A stretch of 64,000 bases of DNA from Bradyrhizobium sp. KBS0727 (GTDB taxonomy: Bacteria; Pseudomonadota; Alphaproteobacteria; Rhizobiales; Xanthobacteraceae). The position numbers were made by a program, and so were the translations under genes. The notes below the pieces were generated by a model. It saw only the letters and a program-made list of their open reading frames with translations, was not told the DNA's origin and did no database searches. The DNA is taken from contig NZ_CP042176.1 in NCBI RefSeq assembly GCF_005937885.2, positions 3,591,501 to 3,655,500 on the forward strand, read 5' to 3'. Shown here piece by piece: positions 1 through 10,925 of this stretch (position 1 is the stretch's first letter; every line of letters starts with the position of its first letter).

Positions 1-332
1 CGATCTCGAACGAGATGAAAGATCTCGCGGCGCGCGCCCGCACCCGAAAGCTCAAGCCGCAGGAATACCAGGGCGGCACGTCGTCGGTTTCCAACCTCGG
101 CATGTTCGGCATCAGCCACTTCACAGCCGTCATCAACCCGCCGCAGTCGACCATCCTCGCGGTCGGAGCCAGCGAGGAGCGGGCGGTGGTGCGTAATGGC
201 AAGGTCGAGGCCGCGCACATCATGAGCGTGACGATGTCGTGCGATCACCGCGCCATCGACGGCGCACTTGGTGCCGAGTTGATCGGAGCGTTCAGGCGAC
301 TGATCGAAAATCCCGTCATGATGATGGTGTGA
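1..332 (+). CDS. pdhC: Dihydrolipoamide acetyltransferase (PDH E2), C-terminal part
   Basis: This is the 3' end of a gene that begins before the window; the first whole codon is at position 3. It encodes the end of the acetyltransferase core of the pyruvate dehydrogenase complex, which moves the acetyl group from lipoamide to CoA in the cytoplasm. The visible part has the E2 core hallmarks SNLGMFG and the catalytic DHRAIDG motif, with His and Asp of the HxxxDG signature, and ends in the short tail normal for this family. The E3 gene lpdA follows 128 bp downstream in the same direction, which fits a pdhA-pdhB-pdhC-lpd cluster. A branched-chain or 2-oxoglutarate E2 is possible but less likely. 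Confidence 0.9.
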   Translation, partial: ISNEMKDLAARARTRKLKPQEYQGGTSSVSNLGMFGISHFTAVINPPQSTILAVGASEERAVVRNGKVEAAHIMSVTMSCDHRAIDGALGAELIGAFRRLIENPVMMMV

Positions 333-337
333 CAGCC

Positions 338-415
338 GTCATTGCGAGCGCAGCGAAGCAATCCATTCACCACCGGAAGCATGGATTGCGTCGTCGCAAG
401 TGCTCCTCGCAATGA
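338..415. repeat. Dispersed palindromic repeat, family A, copy 1
   Basis: An imperfect inverted repeat starts with GTCATTGCGAG and ends with CTCGCAATGA, with inner arms carrying AGCAATCCAT and ATGGATTGCG. It fills most of the pdhC-lpdA gap. Two more copies occur at 3170-3253 and, split by an insertion sequence, at 42672-42679 plus 43734-43810. Its transcript could fold into a long stem and affect mRNA stability between the E2 and E3 genes; that is inference. Confidence 0.8.
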
Positions 416-460
416 GGGAAGTGAACAGTCCGGTTGAACGATGAGAATGAGCGCATAGCC

Positions 461-1879
461 ATGGCCGACACATCCTTCGACATCATCATCATCGGCTCCG
501 GCCCCGGCGGTTACGTCACCGCGATCCGCGCCGCCCAACTCGGCTACAAGACCGCGATCATCGAGAAATCCTATCTCGGCGGCATCTGCCTGAACTGGGG
601 CTGCATTCCGACCAAGGCGCTGTTACGCTCGGCCGAGATCTACCACTACATGCAGCACGCCAAGGATTACGGACTGTCGGCCGACAACGTGTCATTCGAT
701 CCGAAAGCCGTGGTGGCACGCTCGCGCGGCGTGTCGAAGCGCCTCAATGACGGCGTCGGCTTCCTGATGAAGAAGAACAAGGTGACGGTCATCTGGGGCG
801 ACGCCTCGATCGACGCGCCCGGCAAGGTCACCGTGAAGAAATCCGCTGTCGATGCGCCGAAGGGCGCGCTCGGCGAGGGCGCCTATCAGGCCAAGCACAT
901 CATCCTCGCGACCGGCGCGCGGCCGCGCGTGCTGCCGGGACTGGAGCCCGACAAGAAACTGGTCTGGACCTATTTCGAGGCGATGGTGCCGGACAAAATG
1001 CCGAAGTCGTTGCTGGTGGTCGGCTCCGGCGCGATTGGCATCGAGTTCGCGTCGTTCTTCCACACCATGGGTGCTGATGTCACCGTGGTCGAAGTGCTGC
1101 CGCAGATCCTGCCCGTTGAGGACGCCGAGATCGCCGGCCTGGCGCGCAAGCAGTTCGAGAAGCAGGGCATCAAGATTCTCAGCAACACCAAGGTCACAAA
1201 ACTCGAGAAGAAGGTCGACAGCGTCGTCGCCACCATCGACGACGGCAAGGCGCCGCAGACGGTCGAGTTCGAGCGGGTGATCTCCGCGGTCGGCGTGGTC
1301 GGCAATATCGAAGGCCTTGGGCTTGAAAAACTCGGCGTCAAGACCGACCGCGGCTGCGTCGTGATCGACGGCTACGGCAAGACCAACGTGCCCGGCATCT
1401 ACGCCATCGGCGACGTCGCGGGACCGCCGATGCTCGCGCACAAGGCCGAGCATGAGGGCGTGGTCTGCGTCGAGGCCATCAAGGGCCTGCATCCGCACGC
1501 GATGGACAAGAACCTGATTCCGGGCTGCACCTATTGCCAGCCGCAGGTCGCCTCGGTTGGTCTGACGGAGGCGAGGGCGAAAGAGGGCGGGCGCGAAATC
1601 CGGGTCGGCCGTTTCCCGTTCGTCGGCAACGGTAAGGCGATCGCGCTCGGCGAGGACCAGGGCCTGATCAAGGTGATCTTCGACAAGAAGACCGGACAAC
1701 TGCTCGGCGCCCACATGATCGGTGCCGAGGTCACCGAACTGATCCAGGGCTATGTGGTCGCGATGAACCTGGAGACGACCGAAGAAGAACTGATGCACAC
1801 GATCTTCCCGCATCCGACCTTGTCCGAGATGATGAAGGAAGCGGTGCTGGATGCCTATGGGCGCGTGTTGAACATGTAA
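461..1879 (+). CDS. lpdA: Dihydrolipoamide dehydrogenase (E3)
   Basis: The enzyme is a flavoprotein that reoxidises dihydrolipoamide using NAD+, as E3 of 2-oxoacid dehydrogenase complexes. The 472-residue product has an N-terminal FAD motif (GSGPGG, residues 12-17), the redox-active pair C43 and C48 within GGICLNWGCIPTK, a central NAD motif (VGSGAIGIEF), and the C-terminal catalytic HPTLSE (His451-Glu456). Length is normal for the family. I chose the ATG at 461, giving MADTSFD, over a TTG nine codons upstream because the E3 fold begins directly after it. It follows pdhC, with a palindromic repeat in the gap, so it probably serves pyruvate dehydrogenase. Confidence 0.95.
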   Translation: MADTSFDIIIIGSGPGGYVTAIRAAQLGYKTAIIEKSYLGGICLNWGCIPTKALLRSAEIYHYMQHAKDYGLSADNVSFDPKAVVARSRGVSKRLNDGVGFLMKKNKVTVIWGDASIDAPGKVTVKKSAVDAPKGALGEGAYQAKHIILATGARPRVLPGLEPDKKLVWTYFEAMVPDKMPKSLLVVGSGAIGIEFASFFHTMGADVTVVEVLPQILPVEDAEIAGLARKQFEKQGIKILSNTKVTKLEKKVDSVVATIDDGKAPQTVEFERVISAVGVVGNIEGLGLEKLGVKTDRGCVVIDGYGKTNVPGIYAIGDVAGPPMLAHKAEHEGVVCVEAIKGLHPHAMDKNLIPGCTYCQPQVASVGLTEARAKEGGREIRVGRFPFVGNGKAIALGEDQGLIKVIFDKKTGQLLGAHMIGAEVTELIQGYVVAMNLETTEEELMHTIFPHPTLSEMMKEAVLDAYGRVLNM

Positions 1880-1925
1880 GGCGCTATCGCTCGATTGCGC
1901 CCAACGACAAACGAGAGATCAATCC

Positions 1926-3167
1926 GTGAAAGACAATGACAATCTGACGATCGAACGCCCGACGTTCGTGACCCATCTCGAATGCGCGATGGAAGGCGAT
2001 CATTATCCCGCTGACCAGATCCATAACCTTTCGAAAGCCAACAAGCCGCTGTTGGTGCGCTACGACCTCGCCGGCGTAAAGAAGGCGTTGACGAAAGACG
2101 CGCTGGCGCAGCGGCCCGCCGACATGTGGCGCTATCGCGAGATGCTGCCGGTGCGGAAGGTCTCCGACATCGTCAGCCTCGGCGAAGTCACGACGCCGCT
2201 GATCCGGTTGCCGAAGCTGGGCAAGAAGCTCGGCGGCGGCGAGATCATCGTCAAGGACGAAGGCCGTCTGCCGACGGGGTCGTTCAAGGCCCGCGGACTG
2301 GTGATGGCGGTCTCGATGGGCAAGGCGCTCGGCATCAAGCACATGGCGATGCCGACCAACGGCAATGCGGGGGCGGCGCTGGCGGCCTATGCGACGTCCT
2401 GCGGGATCAAGACCACGATCTTCTGCCCGGCCGATACGCCGGAGGTGAACGTCAGCGAGATCGAACTGCAGGGCGCGACCGTCTATCGCGTCAACGGCCT
2501 GATCGACGACTGCGGCAAGATCGTCGGCGAGGGCAAAGCCAAGGCCGGCTGGTTCGATACCTCGACCCTGAAGGAGCCGTACCGGATCGAAGGCAAGAAG
2601 ACGATGGGGCTGGAACTCGCCGAACAGCTCGGCTGGGAAGTGCCTGACGTGATCTTCTATCCGACCGGCGGCGGCACCGGCCTGATCGGGATGTGGAAGG
2701 CGTTTGCCGAACTCGAGGCGATCGGCTTCATCGGCTCGAAGCGGCCGCGCATGGTCGCGGTGCAGGCGTCAGGCTGCGCGCCGATGGTGCGCGCTTTTGA
2801 AGCAGGCACCGAGCACGCGCCGCGCTGGGAAGATGCGCACACCATCGCGTCGGGCATTCGTGTGCCGCAGGCGGTCGGAGATTTTCTGATCCTGCGCGCG
2901 GTCCGCGAGAGCAAGGGTTTCGCCATTGCGGTGACGGATGAGAAGATTTCTGCTGCGCTCAACGAAGTGGCGCGAGAGGAGGGGCTGTTGCTGTGTCCGG
3001 AGGGCGCTGCGACCTACGCCGCATATAAGGAAAGCCTCGCCGACGGACGCGTCACTAAAAATGATCGCGTGATGCTGTTCAACTGCGCGACAGGGCTTAA
3101 GTATCCCTTGCCGCCGGTTACGCGTACCCTCGATCGCCATCAGCCGATCGATTACGCGAAATTGTAA
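1926..3167 (+). CDS. Threonine synthase-like PLP enzyme
   Basis: This is a fold-type II pyridoxal-phosphate enzyme of the threonine synthase group, which normally converts O-phosphohomoserine to threonine. The 413-residue product has the PLP lysine in PTGSFKARG (Lys121), the asparagine-containing TNGNAGAA segment, and a glycine-rich phosphate-binding loop (TGGGTG). The C-terminal FNCATGLKYP matches many bacterial threonine synthases. The start is a GTG at 1926, preceded by a GAGAG-type ribosome site. It lies 46 bp after lpdA on the same strand. A related lyase acting on another amino acid cannot be excluded, since the locus is not with hom or thrB, so no gene symbol is assigned. Confidence 0.8.
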   Translation: MKDNDNLTIERPTFVTHLECAMEGDHYPADQIHNLSKANKPLLVRYDLAGVKKALTKDALAQRPADMWRYREMLPVRKVSDIVSLGEVTTPLIRLPKLGKKLGGGEIIVKDEGRLPTGSFKARGLVMAVSMGKALGIKHMAMPTNGNAGAALAAYATSCGIKTTIFCPADTPEVNVSEIELQGATVYRVNGLIDDCGKIVGEGKAKAGWFDTSTLKEPYRIEGKKTMGLELAEQLGWEVPDVIFYPTGGGTGLIGMWKAFAELEAIGFIGSKRPRMVAVQASGCAPMVRAFEAGTEHAPRWEDAHTIASGIRVPQAVGDFLILRAVRESKGFAIAVTDEKISAALNEVAREEGLLLCPEGAATYAAYKESLADGRVTKNDRVMLFNCATGLKYPLPPVTRTLDRHQPIDYAKL

Positions 3168-3169
3168 CC

Positions 3170-3253
3170 GTCATTGCGAGCGTAGCGAAGCAATCCATCT
3201 GGCGGCATCGGAAGTATGGATTGCTTCGTCGCAAGTGCTCCTCGCAATGACGG
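3170..3253. repeat. Dispersed palindromic repeat, family A, copy 2
   Basis: This copy has the same outer arms as the one at 338-415 (TCATTGCGAG at the left, CTCGCAATGA at the right) and the same AGCAATCCAT / ATGGATTGCT inner pairing. It lies directly after the stop of the threonine synthase-like gene. It supplies a false upstream ATG at 3216 for the next gene. Confidence 0.8.
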
Positions 3254-3278
3254 CGGTAGGATGTTTGGGGAGTTCGTC

Positions 3279-4247
3279 ATGCGGAAGATCATTCTGGCGG
3301 TTGTTGCGGCCCTGGCTTTCAGCGGTGTCGCCGATGCCGAGAATTATCCCTCGCGCCCGATCACCATCATCGTGCCGTTCGCCGCCGGCGGGCCGTCGGA
3401 TGCGATGACGCGGATTCTCGCCGAGCGGATGAAGATCACGCTCGGTGAAACCGTGCTGGTCGAGAACGTGACCGGGGCGGGCGGTTCGATCGGCGTGGGC
3501 CGTGCCGTGCGTTCGCCGCCGGACGGCTACACCATCTCTTTCGGACATCTCGGCACCCACGTCGCCAATGGCGCGATCTACAAGCTCGGTTACGACCTCG
3601 TCACCGATCTCGAGCCGGTGGCGTTGCTGCCGAGCAATCCCATGATCATCGTCAGCAAGAACGCGGTGCCGGCGAAGTCGCTGAAGGAATTTCTGGCCTG
3701 GCTGAAGGCGCAGCCGAAGCCGCCGACCGCGGGCACCGCCGGTGCAGGCTCCGGAAGCCACATCGCCGGGCTGTATTTCGAGAACGTCACCGGCATCAAA
3801 CTGCAATACGTGCCGTATCGCGGCACCGCGCCAGCACTGAACGATCTCGTCGCCGGCCAGATCGACCTGATCGTCGACCAGACCTCCAATTCAATCAGCC
3901 AGGTCCGCGCCGGCAATATCCGCGCCTATGCCGTCACCGACGACAAGCGCGTCGAGTCCGCCGCCGACATTCCGACCGTGGACGAAGCGGGATTGCCGGG
4001 ATTTCACATGACGCTGTGGTCCGGCCTCTGGGTCCCCAAGGATACACCCAAGGAAATCGTCGCGAAATTGAATGCGGCTGCGGTCGATGCCCTCAGCGAT
4101 CCGGCCGTGCGCAAGCAGCTTGAAAATCTCGGCTTGCAGATGCCGCCCAAAAATCAGCTCACGCCGGAGGCGCTCGGCGCCTGGCAGAAGGCCGAGATCG
4201 CAAAATGGTGGCCGATGATCAGGGACGCCAATGTGAAGGTTGACTAG
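3279..4247 (+). CDS. Bug-family (TTT) periplasmic substrate-binding protein
   Basis: This is a periplasmic solute receptor of the Bug/TctC family, whose members bind carboxylates or aromatic acids for tripartite tricarboxylate transporters. The 322-residue product has a Sec signal peptide (about residues 1-20, ending GVADA), then the family start YPSRPITIIVPFAAGGPSD and the internal DLVAGQID segment. The ATG at 3279 is chosen because GGGGAG lies 7 bp upstream and the signal peptide begins there; the open frame up to 3216 lies inside a repeat. No TctA or TctB membrane genes are nearby, so it is an orphan receptor, which is common in this family. The ligand cannot be told from sequence. Confidence 0.88.
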   Translation: MRKIILAVVAALAFSGVADAENYPSRPITIIVPFAAGGPSDAMTRILAERMKITLGETVLVENVTGAGGSIGVGRAVRSPPDGYTISFGHLGTHVANGAIYKLGYDLVTDLEPVALLPSNPMIIVSKNAVPAKSLKEFLAWLKAQPKPPTAGTAGAGSGSHIAGLYFENVTGIKLQYVPYRGTAPALNDLVAGQIDLIVDQTSNSISQVRAGNIRAYAVTDDKRVESAADIPTVDEAGLPGFHMTLWSGLWVPKDTPKEIVAKLNAAAVDALSDPAVRKQLENLGLQMPPKNQLTPEALGAWQKAEIAKWWPMIRDANVKVD

Positions 4248-4304
4248 GCGTTTGCCGGCGGATCGCGGATATCGGGACAATTCGCCGGTCCGGATCTGAC
4301 GCCC

Positions 4305-4337
4305 GAGCGCGGCTGGTTTCAGCCGCGCTCGAACGCC
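4305..4337 (+). terminator. Hairpin terminator between convergent genes
   Basis: A perfect 10-bp stem (GAGCGCGGCT / AGCCGCGCTC, 4305-4314 and 4321-4330) with a 6-base loop is followed by a short T-containing tract. It lies between the ends of the Bug-family gene (+) and katG (-) and may stop transcription from both sides. Confidence 0.6.
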
Positions 4338-4348
4338 GTTTTGTCGGA

Positions 4349-6547
<2,199 letters not shown>

Positions 6548-6707
6548 ATATCTCTCCGATCGTGGCTTCGTTGACTGAACTGCTGTGTGGACGGTGCCCG
6601 TGACGCCGGGGTGACGTCGGCTTACCCGTCCCCAATTTGAAGGGTTCTAGCACGGTCATTTCATCAGTTTAAGTGTGATTTACTGATTGCCGTGATAAGC
6701 TGTCGTT
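6548..6707. promoter_or_regulatory. katG/oxyR divergent control region with candidate OxyR site
   Basis: The shared upstream region of katG (-) and oxyR (+) carries a perfect 6-bp inverted repeat, ATCAGT and ACTGAT (6663-6668 and 6682-6687), separated by 13 bp. It is in an AT-rich patch 20-45 bp before the oxyR start. That spacing and the AT-rich centre resemble LysR-type binding sites. OxyR control of katG is established in many bacteria; this precise site is inferred. Confidence 0.5.
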
Positions 6708-7637
6708 ATGAACAACCTGACCCTCAAGCAACTGCGTTACTTCGAGGCGCTGGCGCGACACGGCCATTTTGGACGCGCCGCGGACGCCTGCGCGATCTCG
6801 CAGCCGGCGCTGTCGATGCAGATCAAGGAACTGGAAGGCGAACTGGGCGCGCCGCTGTTTGAACGCGGCGCGCGACAGGTCCGCCTGACCGGCTTCGGCG
6901 AAGCCTTCGCACTGCGCGTTCGTGACATTCTGCGTTCGGTCGATGAACTGCAAGACCTGGCCCGTGTCTCCCAGGACGGGCTGGTCGGGCGGCTGCGCAT
7001 CGGCGTGATCCCGACGGTTGCGCCCTATCTGCTGCCGGCCATCATCGGCAACCTCACGCGCACCTATGCCGGCCTTGATCTTCACGTCCGCGAGACCGTG
7101 ACGGGAAAGCTGATCGGGGAATTGGTGGAGGGGCGGATCGACGCCGCGATCGTCGCGCTGCCGGTGTCGGAGCCTTCGTTCGCCGAGGTGGCGCTGTTTG
7201 CCGAGGATTTTGTGCTGGTCCGTCCGGGAGAGGACGAGGGCAAGCCGGTCCCCAACGGTGAAACACTCAGCAAGATGCGGCTGCTGCTGCTGGAGGAGGG
7301 GCACTGTTTCCGCGATCAGGCGCTGTCGTTCTGCAACCGGCACTCGGCGCTGCCGCGGGAATTACTCGATGGCAGCTCGCTGTCGACGTTGGTGCAAATG
7401 GTCAGCGCCGGCATCGGCGTCACCTTGATCCCGGAAATGGCTGTTACGGTGGAGACGCGCTCGGCGTCGGTCTCCGTCGCGCGGTTCGAGAATCCAAAAC
7501 CATCGCGAACCATCGGCATGATCTGGCGCAAGACAAGCCCGCTCGCGAGCCAACTCTTACAGATTTCCGAGGTTGTGCGACGCTCGGCCGCGGCATCGCG
7601 CAAGCAGCAGAAGCCGGTGGCGTCGCGCAAGCGCTGA
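6708..7637 (+). CDS. oxyR: Peroxide-sensing LysR-type regulator OxyR
   Basis: This transcription factor senses hydrogen peroxide by a disulphide and activates antioxidant genes. The 309-residue product has an N-terminal winged helix-turn-helix (residues 3-62, with GRAADACAISQPALS), a linker helix, and a LysR effector domain. The segment EEGHCFRDQALSFC places Cys200 and Cys209 exactly where the sensing and resolving cysteines of OxyR lie, which separates it from other LysR proteins. It is divergent from katG, its classic target. A lysine- and arginine-rich tail follows the effector domain. Confidence 0.93.
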   Translation: MNNLTLKQLRYFEALARHGHFGRAADACAISQPALSMQIKELEGELGAPLFERGARQVRLTGFGEAFALRVRDILRSVDELQDLARVSQDGLVGRLRIGVIPTVAPYLLPAIIGNLTRTYAGLDLHVRETVTGKLIGELVEGRIDAAIVALPVSEPSFAEVALFAEDFVLVRPGEDEGKPVPNGETLSKMRLLLLEEGHCFRDQALSFCNRHSALPRELLDGSSLSTLVQMVSAGIGVTLIPEMAVTVETRSASVSVARFENPKPSRTIGMIWRKTSPLASQLLQISEVVRRSAAASRKQQKPVASRKR

Positions 7638-7755
7638 GACCGGTCGTTGGCGACCGGGTCGGCCGCCACGGCCGATCCGGCCAAAGTGGAGGGGTATTGG
7701 GGGACTATTGCACGTGGCCGTAATCGGCTAACCTGCGCGAGTATGGGGGCATGAC

Positions 7756-8994
7756 ATGAGATCGTCGGTTGTCCAGGAAGTGCAATTTCCAAAGCAGCCG
7801 GCGCTGCAGTTGATCTATGACACCGCGCCGATCGGCCTTGCCTATCTCTCGCCAGACTGCCGCTATCTGCAGATCAACCAGCGCCTCACCGAGATCTGCG
7901 GGATATCGGTCGAGGGGCATCTCGGGCGCACGGTGCGCGACTGCGTGCCGGGGCTCGCAGACGCGGTCGAGGCCATCGTGCGCTCGATCATGGAGACCGG
8001 CGACCCCGTGACCGGCATCGAGGTCAACGGCCAGCGCACGGGCCAGAATGATGATCGCTGCTGGATCACCTACTGGCATCCGCAGCGTGGGCCGAACGGC
8101 AATATCGTCGGCGTCAATGTCGCCGCCGAGGAGATCACCGAGCGCAAGCGCAGCGAGCGCGAGATCCGCGGCGCGCGCGATGCCGCCGAGGCGGCGCTGC
8201 ACCATTTGCAGGAAACCCAGGCGTCGCTGATCGAGGCGGAGAAGCTCGCAGCGTTAGGCCGGCTGGTGGCGGGAGTTGCCCACGAGATCAACAGCCCCGT
8301 CGGCACCAGCCTGACGGTGGCGTCGGTCCTGGAGCGCAAGTGCGCGGCGTTCGCGGCCGAAGTCGCCCGCGGCGGCTTGAAGCGATCGAGCCTGAACGAG
8401 TTCATCGAAGTCGTCGGGGACGCATCGGCGCTGCTGGTCACCAATCTCAATCGCGCGGCCGAGATGGTGCAGTCGTTCAAGCAGGTCACGGTGGATAGAA
8501 GCTATCTGGATCAGCGCCATTTCGATGCCGGCGAGTTCACGGTCGAGGTGCTGGCGGGCCTGCGGCCGGCACTGCCGAAAAACAACGTGACGCTCCACGT
8601 CGACTGCCAGCCCGGCCTGACCGCGGACAGCTATCCCGGCCCCTATGGTCAGGCGTTGACCAATCTCTTTCTCAATTCGGTGATGCACGCCTTTCCGGAC
8701 GGCAAGGGCGGCAATATTAATGTCGGGCTGCGGGCTTCGGGCGTGGACCATATTGAAATCATGTTTGCCGACGACGGCTGCGGCATGAGCCTCGACGTGC
8801 GCCGTCAGGCCTTCAATCCGTTCTTCACCACGCGCCGCGACGGCGGCCGCGTCGGGCTCGGCCTGCATATCGTCCACAACATCGTGACCAATCGGCTCGG
8901 CGGCGAGCTTCAGCTCGACAGCGCGCCGGGCGAGGGCACGAAAATCAGCATCATTCTGCCGCGCGTCGCGCCGGGACGGCCGTCAGCGGGGTGA
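7756..8994 (+). CDS. PAS-domain sensor histidine kinase
   Basis: The 412-residue product is a soluble sensor kinase. It has an N-terminal PAS domain (about residues 13-130, with YDTAPIGLAYLSPDCRYLQIN) and a PAC-like segment, a coiled linker, a dimerisation helix with phospho-acceptor His176 in GVAHEINSPVG, and a HATPase domain with an N box (NLFLNSVMHAF), DDGCGM and a GLGLHIVHN motif. No membrane segment is seen, so the signal is probably cytoplasmic. No response regulator is adjacent, so it is an orphan. It starts 118 bp after oxyR. The stimulus is unknown. Confidence 0.88.
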   Translation: MRSSVVQEVQFPKQPALQLIYDTAPIGLAYLSPDCRYLQINQRLTEICGISVEGHLGRTVRDCVPGLADAVEAIVRSIMETGDPVTGIEVNGQRTGQNDDRCWITYWHPQRGPNGNIVGVNVAAEEITERKRSEREIRGARDAAEAALHHLQETQASLIEAEKLAALGRLVAGVAHEINSPVGTSLTVASVLERKCAAFAAEVARGGLKRSSLNEFIEVVGDASALLVTNLNRAAEMVQSFKQVTVDRSYLDQRHFDAGEFTVEVLAGLRPALPKNNVTLHVDCQPGLTADSYPGPYGQALTNLFLNSVMHAFPDGKGGNINVGLRASGVDHIEIMFADDGCGMSLDVRRQAFNPFFTTRRDGGRVGLGLHIVHNIVTNRLGGELQLDSAPGEGTKISIILPRVAPGRPSAG

Positions 8995-9005
8995 CCTCAT
9001 CCCGT

Positions 9006-9899
9006 TCACCCGGCCTGCGCAACATCGGCCTGTGCGCCCTGATTTTCCTCCGCAAGCAGAGCATCGAGATCGACAAGCAGCGGGTCGTCGTGCCCGGGTT
9101 CGCCGTGGGGTTCTTCGCTGCCATGAAGGTGCATCAAGGTCTGCACGCGCCGGGCATTGAGATAGTCCACATGGTGATGCCGCAATGCTACCGGGAGCAG
9201 GTGCTTTGGCAGCCTGACCATCGCAAAGGCCGGAACCCGGCGCGTCTCGCCGTCCTCCCGCCAAAGCAGCGGATGCAGGGTGTAAATCATCTGCCGCTCG
9301 GTCTCTGCCGGCGGCGGTTGCTCTGAAAGGGACGGGGCGGGGCTTGCCATGTTCGCGTTGCCGGCGCGGGTGCGTACCGCGGCGGACCGCAGCTCCCAGC
9401 AGATCAGGTCGGTCGCCGAAAGGACCTCGCGACGCACGGCATCCACGCTGCTCGAGAACCTGGTTGCTTCCGGTATCGACGCCGAGCTTTTTGTGACGGC
9501 TTCGATCAGTGCGGCCGCACTGGCTTGAAATCCCGGTGCCGCCCGTTCAATGGCCGCAGCCATTGTCTCAATCTCGTCAGCGATCATGTTGCGGTCGTGC
9601 TGCGCCTTGGCATCCGCCAAAGCGCGCTCGGCCGAGGCCACCTGTTCGTCAAACTCCGCCAAGCCGGCACGCATGATCTTGGTGCGATCCTCGACGGTAC
9701 GCATATTGGCTTCCGCTCGATCAAGCCGGGCATTGGCGGCACCGGCCACTGCCAGCTGTTCGGCCGCGGTGCGCTTTTCTTCAAGTTCCTTTTCGGAGAG
9801 GCTCAACCGTGCTGCCAGTTTTTGCCGCGCCGCCAGCTTGTCCTTCAACACGCTCTCGAAGCGCTCGACCGGACCAAGCTCGCGCTTGAAAAATGCCAT
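9006..9899 (-). CDS. Hypothetical coiled-coil protein
   Basis: I do not recognise this family. The 297-residue product starts MAFFKRELGPVERFESV and has a long, charged heptad-like region over about residues 15-125, rich in Glu, Ala, Arg and Lys, predicted to form a coiled coil. The rest is a globular segment ending in an acidic tail. No signal peptide or membrane segment is visible. A GAGGTGA ribosome site lies just upstream of the ATG. It converges on the histidine kinase gene with an 11-bp gap. A structural or scaffold role is possible but not shown. Confidence 0.65.
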   Translation of the reverse strand: MAFFKRELGPVERFESVLKDKLAARQKLAARLSLSEKELEEKRTAAEQLAVAGAANARLDRAEANMRTVEDRTKIMRAGLAEFDEQVASAERALADAKAQHDRNMIADEIETMAAAIERAAPGFQASAAALIEAVTKSSASIPEATRFSSSVDAVRREVLSATDLICWELRSAAVRTRAGNANMASPAPSLSEQPPPAETERQMIYTLHPLLWREDGETRRVPAFAMVRLPKHLLPVALRHHHVDYLNARRVQTLMHLHGSEEPHGEPGHDDPLLVDLDALLAEENQGAQADVAQAG

Positions 9900-10199
9900 G
9901 GAGTCACCTCGTGCTTTGCAATGAACAGCCGAATCGGCCGACGAATTTGTTACACGCGAGAGCTAGTCAGAAACTTGGATAACATTGCGGCCCGAGTCGC
10001 TGCAGTTTTTTCAACGGGTCCGGCGCGCATGTCCACTGGCGTGCCGACAGCCTGTTGTGACGCAGCCGCCTGCGGCAAATAGGACATGAAGACTGTCCTT
10101 GGTGCCTTAATTAGATGCTCATTGATTTCTAGACTCTAGCGAATTGATTCCAAGTCGCGGCGGCGTCTGTCTGGTGTGGGTGCAGGACGGAGCGACTCC
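9900..10199. other. Non-coding gap between divergent genes
   Basis: About 300 bp separate the coiled-coil gene (-) and the small secreted gene (+). No convincing ORF, RNA gene or repeat is visible. The AT-rich part at about 10100-10150 is a plausible promoter zone for the rightward gene. Confidence 0.5.
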
Positions 10200-10748
10200 A
10201 TGCGCGTTGCGTTCTTTGGTGCGGCGTTCATTGTTGCGTCGATATCAGCATTGACGGTGCCATCGCAGGCCTCGAGTTCCTGCATGAGCAAGAGCGAAGC
10301 GCGCCAGCATTATGGCTCGGTGCACATCTATTGGCATGGACCGGATCATTGCTGGGACGCGACGCCGGGCCGGCATCGCGAGGTCCGTAAAAATCAGTCA
10401 GATATCGATCGACAGGTTCAACGGGGAAGCCGTCGTTCCGATTGGCGTCAGGCCATGTCGGAAATGCTGCCCGATGACGTTCCTGCTCAGACGTTGGACG
10501 CACGCGGGGGCGGGGCGGGCGGCACGGCGTCCGCAAGCTGGCTGGATCGCTGGATCGATATCGTCCAGGTCGTGCCGCGCGCCCAGACCGAACGTCAATC
10601 CGAGCCCGCGATGACGTTGCCGGTTCTCGCGGCCGAACCCGAATCCGGCGGCACGCCGCACGTTGTCGTCGTCCTGGCGTTTTTCGCGTTCTTGCTGATA
10701 TTCGCGACGATCGAAATTCTGCTGCGCAGCGACGAGCAGCAAAAGTAG
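10200..10748 (+). CDS. Hypothetical exported, membrane-anchored protein
   Basis: The 182-residue product has an N-terminal signal sequence (residues 1-25, ending PSQAS), a small Cys/His-containing segment (HIYWHGPDHCWD), a low-complexity middle, and a C-terminal hydrophobic segment (about 152-174) followed by a short charged tail. That predicts a protein held in the inner membrane by its C terminus with its body in the periplasm. The ATG at 10200 is preferred over a GTG at 10176 because ACGGAG lies 7 bp before it and the signal peptide starts there. No known domain is recognised. Confidence 0.6.
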   Translation: MRVAFFGAAFIVASISALTVPSQASSSCMSKSEARQHYGSVHIYWHGPDHCWDATPGRHREVRKNQSDIDRQVQRGSRRSDWRQAMSEMLPDDVPAQTLDARGGGAGGTASASWLDRWIDIVQVVPRAQTERQSEPAMTLPVLAAEPESGGTPHVVVVLAFFAFLLIFATIEILLRSDEQQK

Positions 10749-10925
10749 AGATCAGGATCAGCCTGGTTGGGACCGGCGCTCGCGCTCCGACCGCTGTTGT
10801 CTCGTTGGCTTGAGCAATGTCATCGCGTCCTCTGTGATGTAAGTGGCCGCGCACGGCTTAAGCCGAGGTTCAAAGACCGTCGCAGACGCAAGGCAGATCA
10901 AAGAGGTGAGGGCATCAGCCCGTCA

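Noticed and set aside
692..1813. Long open frame on the minus strand inside lpdA
   Set aside because: It is antisense to a well-supported gene, is rich in Arg, His, Asp and Leu as GC-rich shadows are, and has no ribosome site or known motif.
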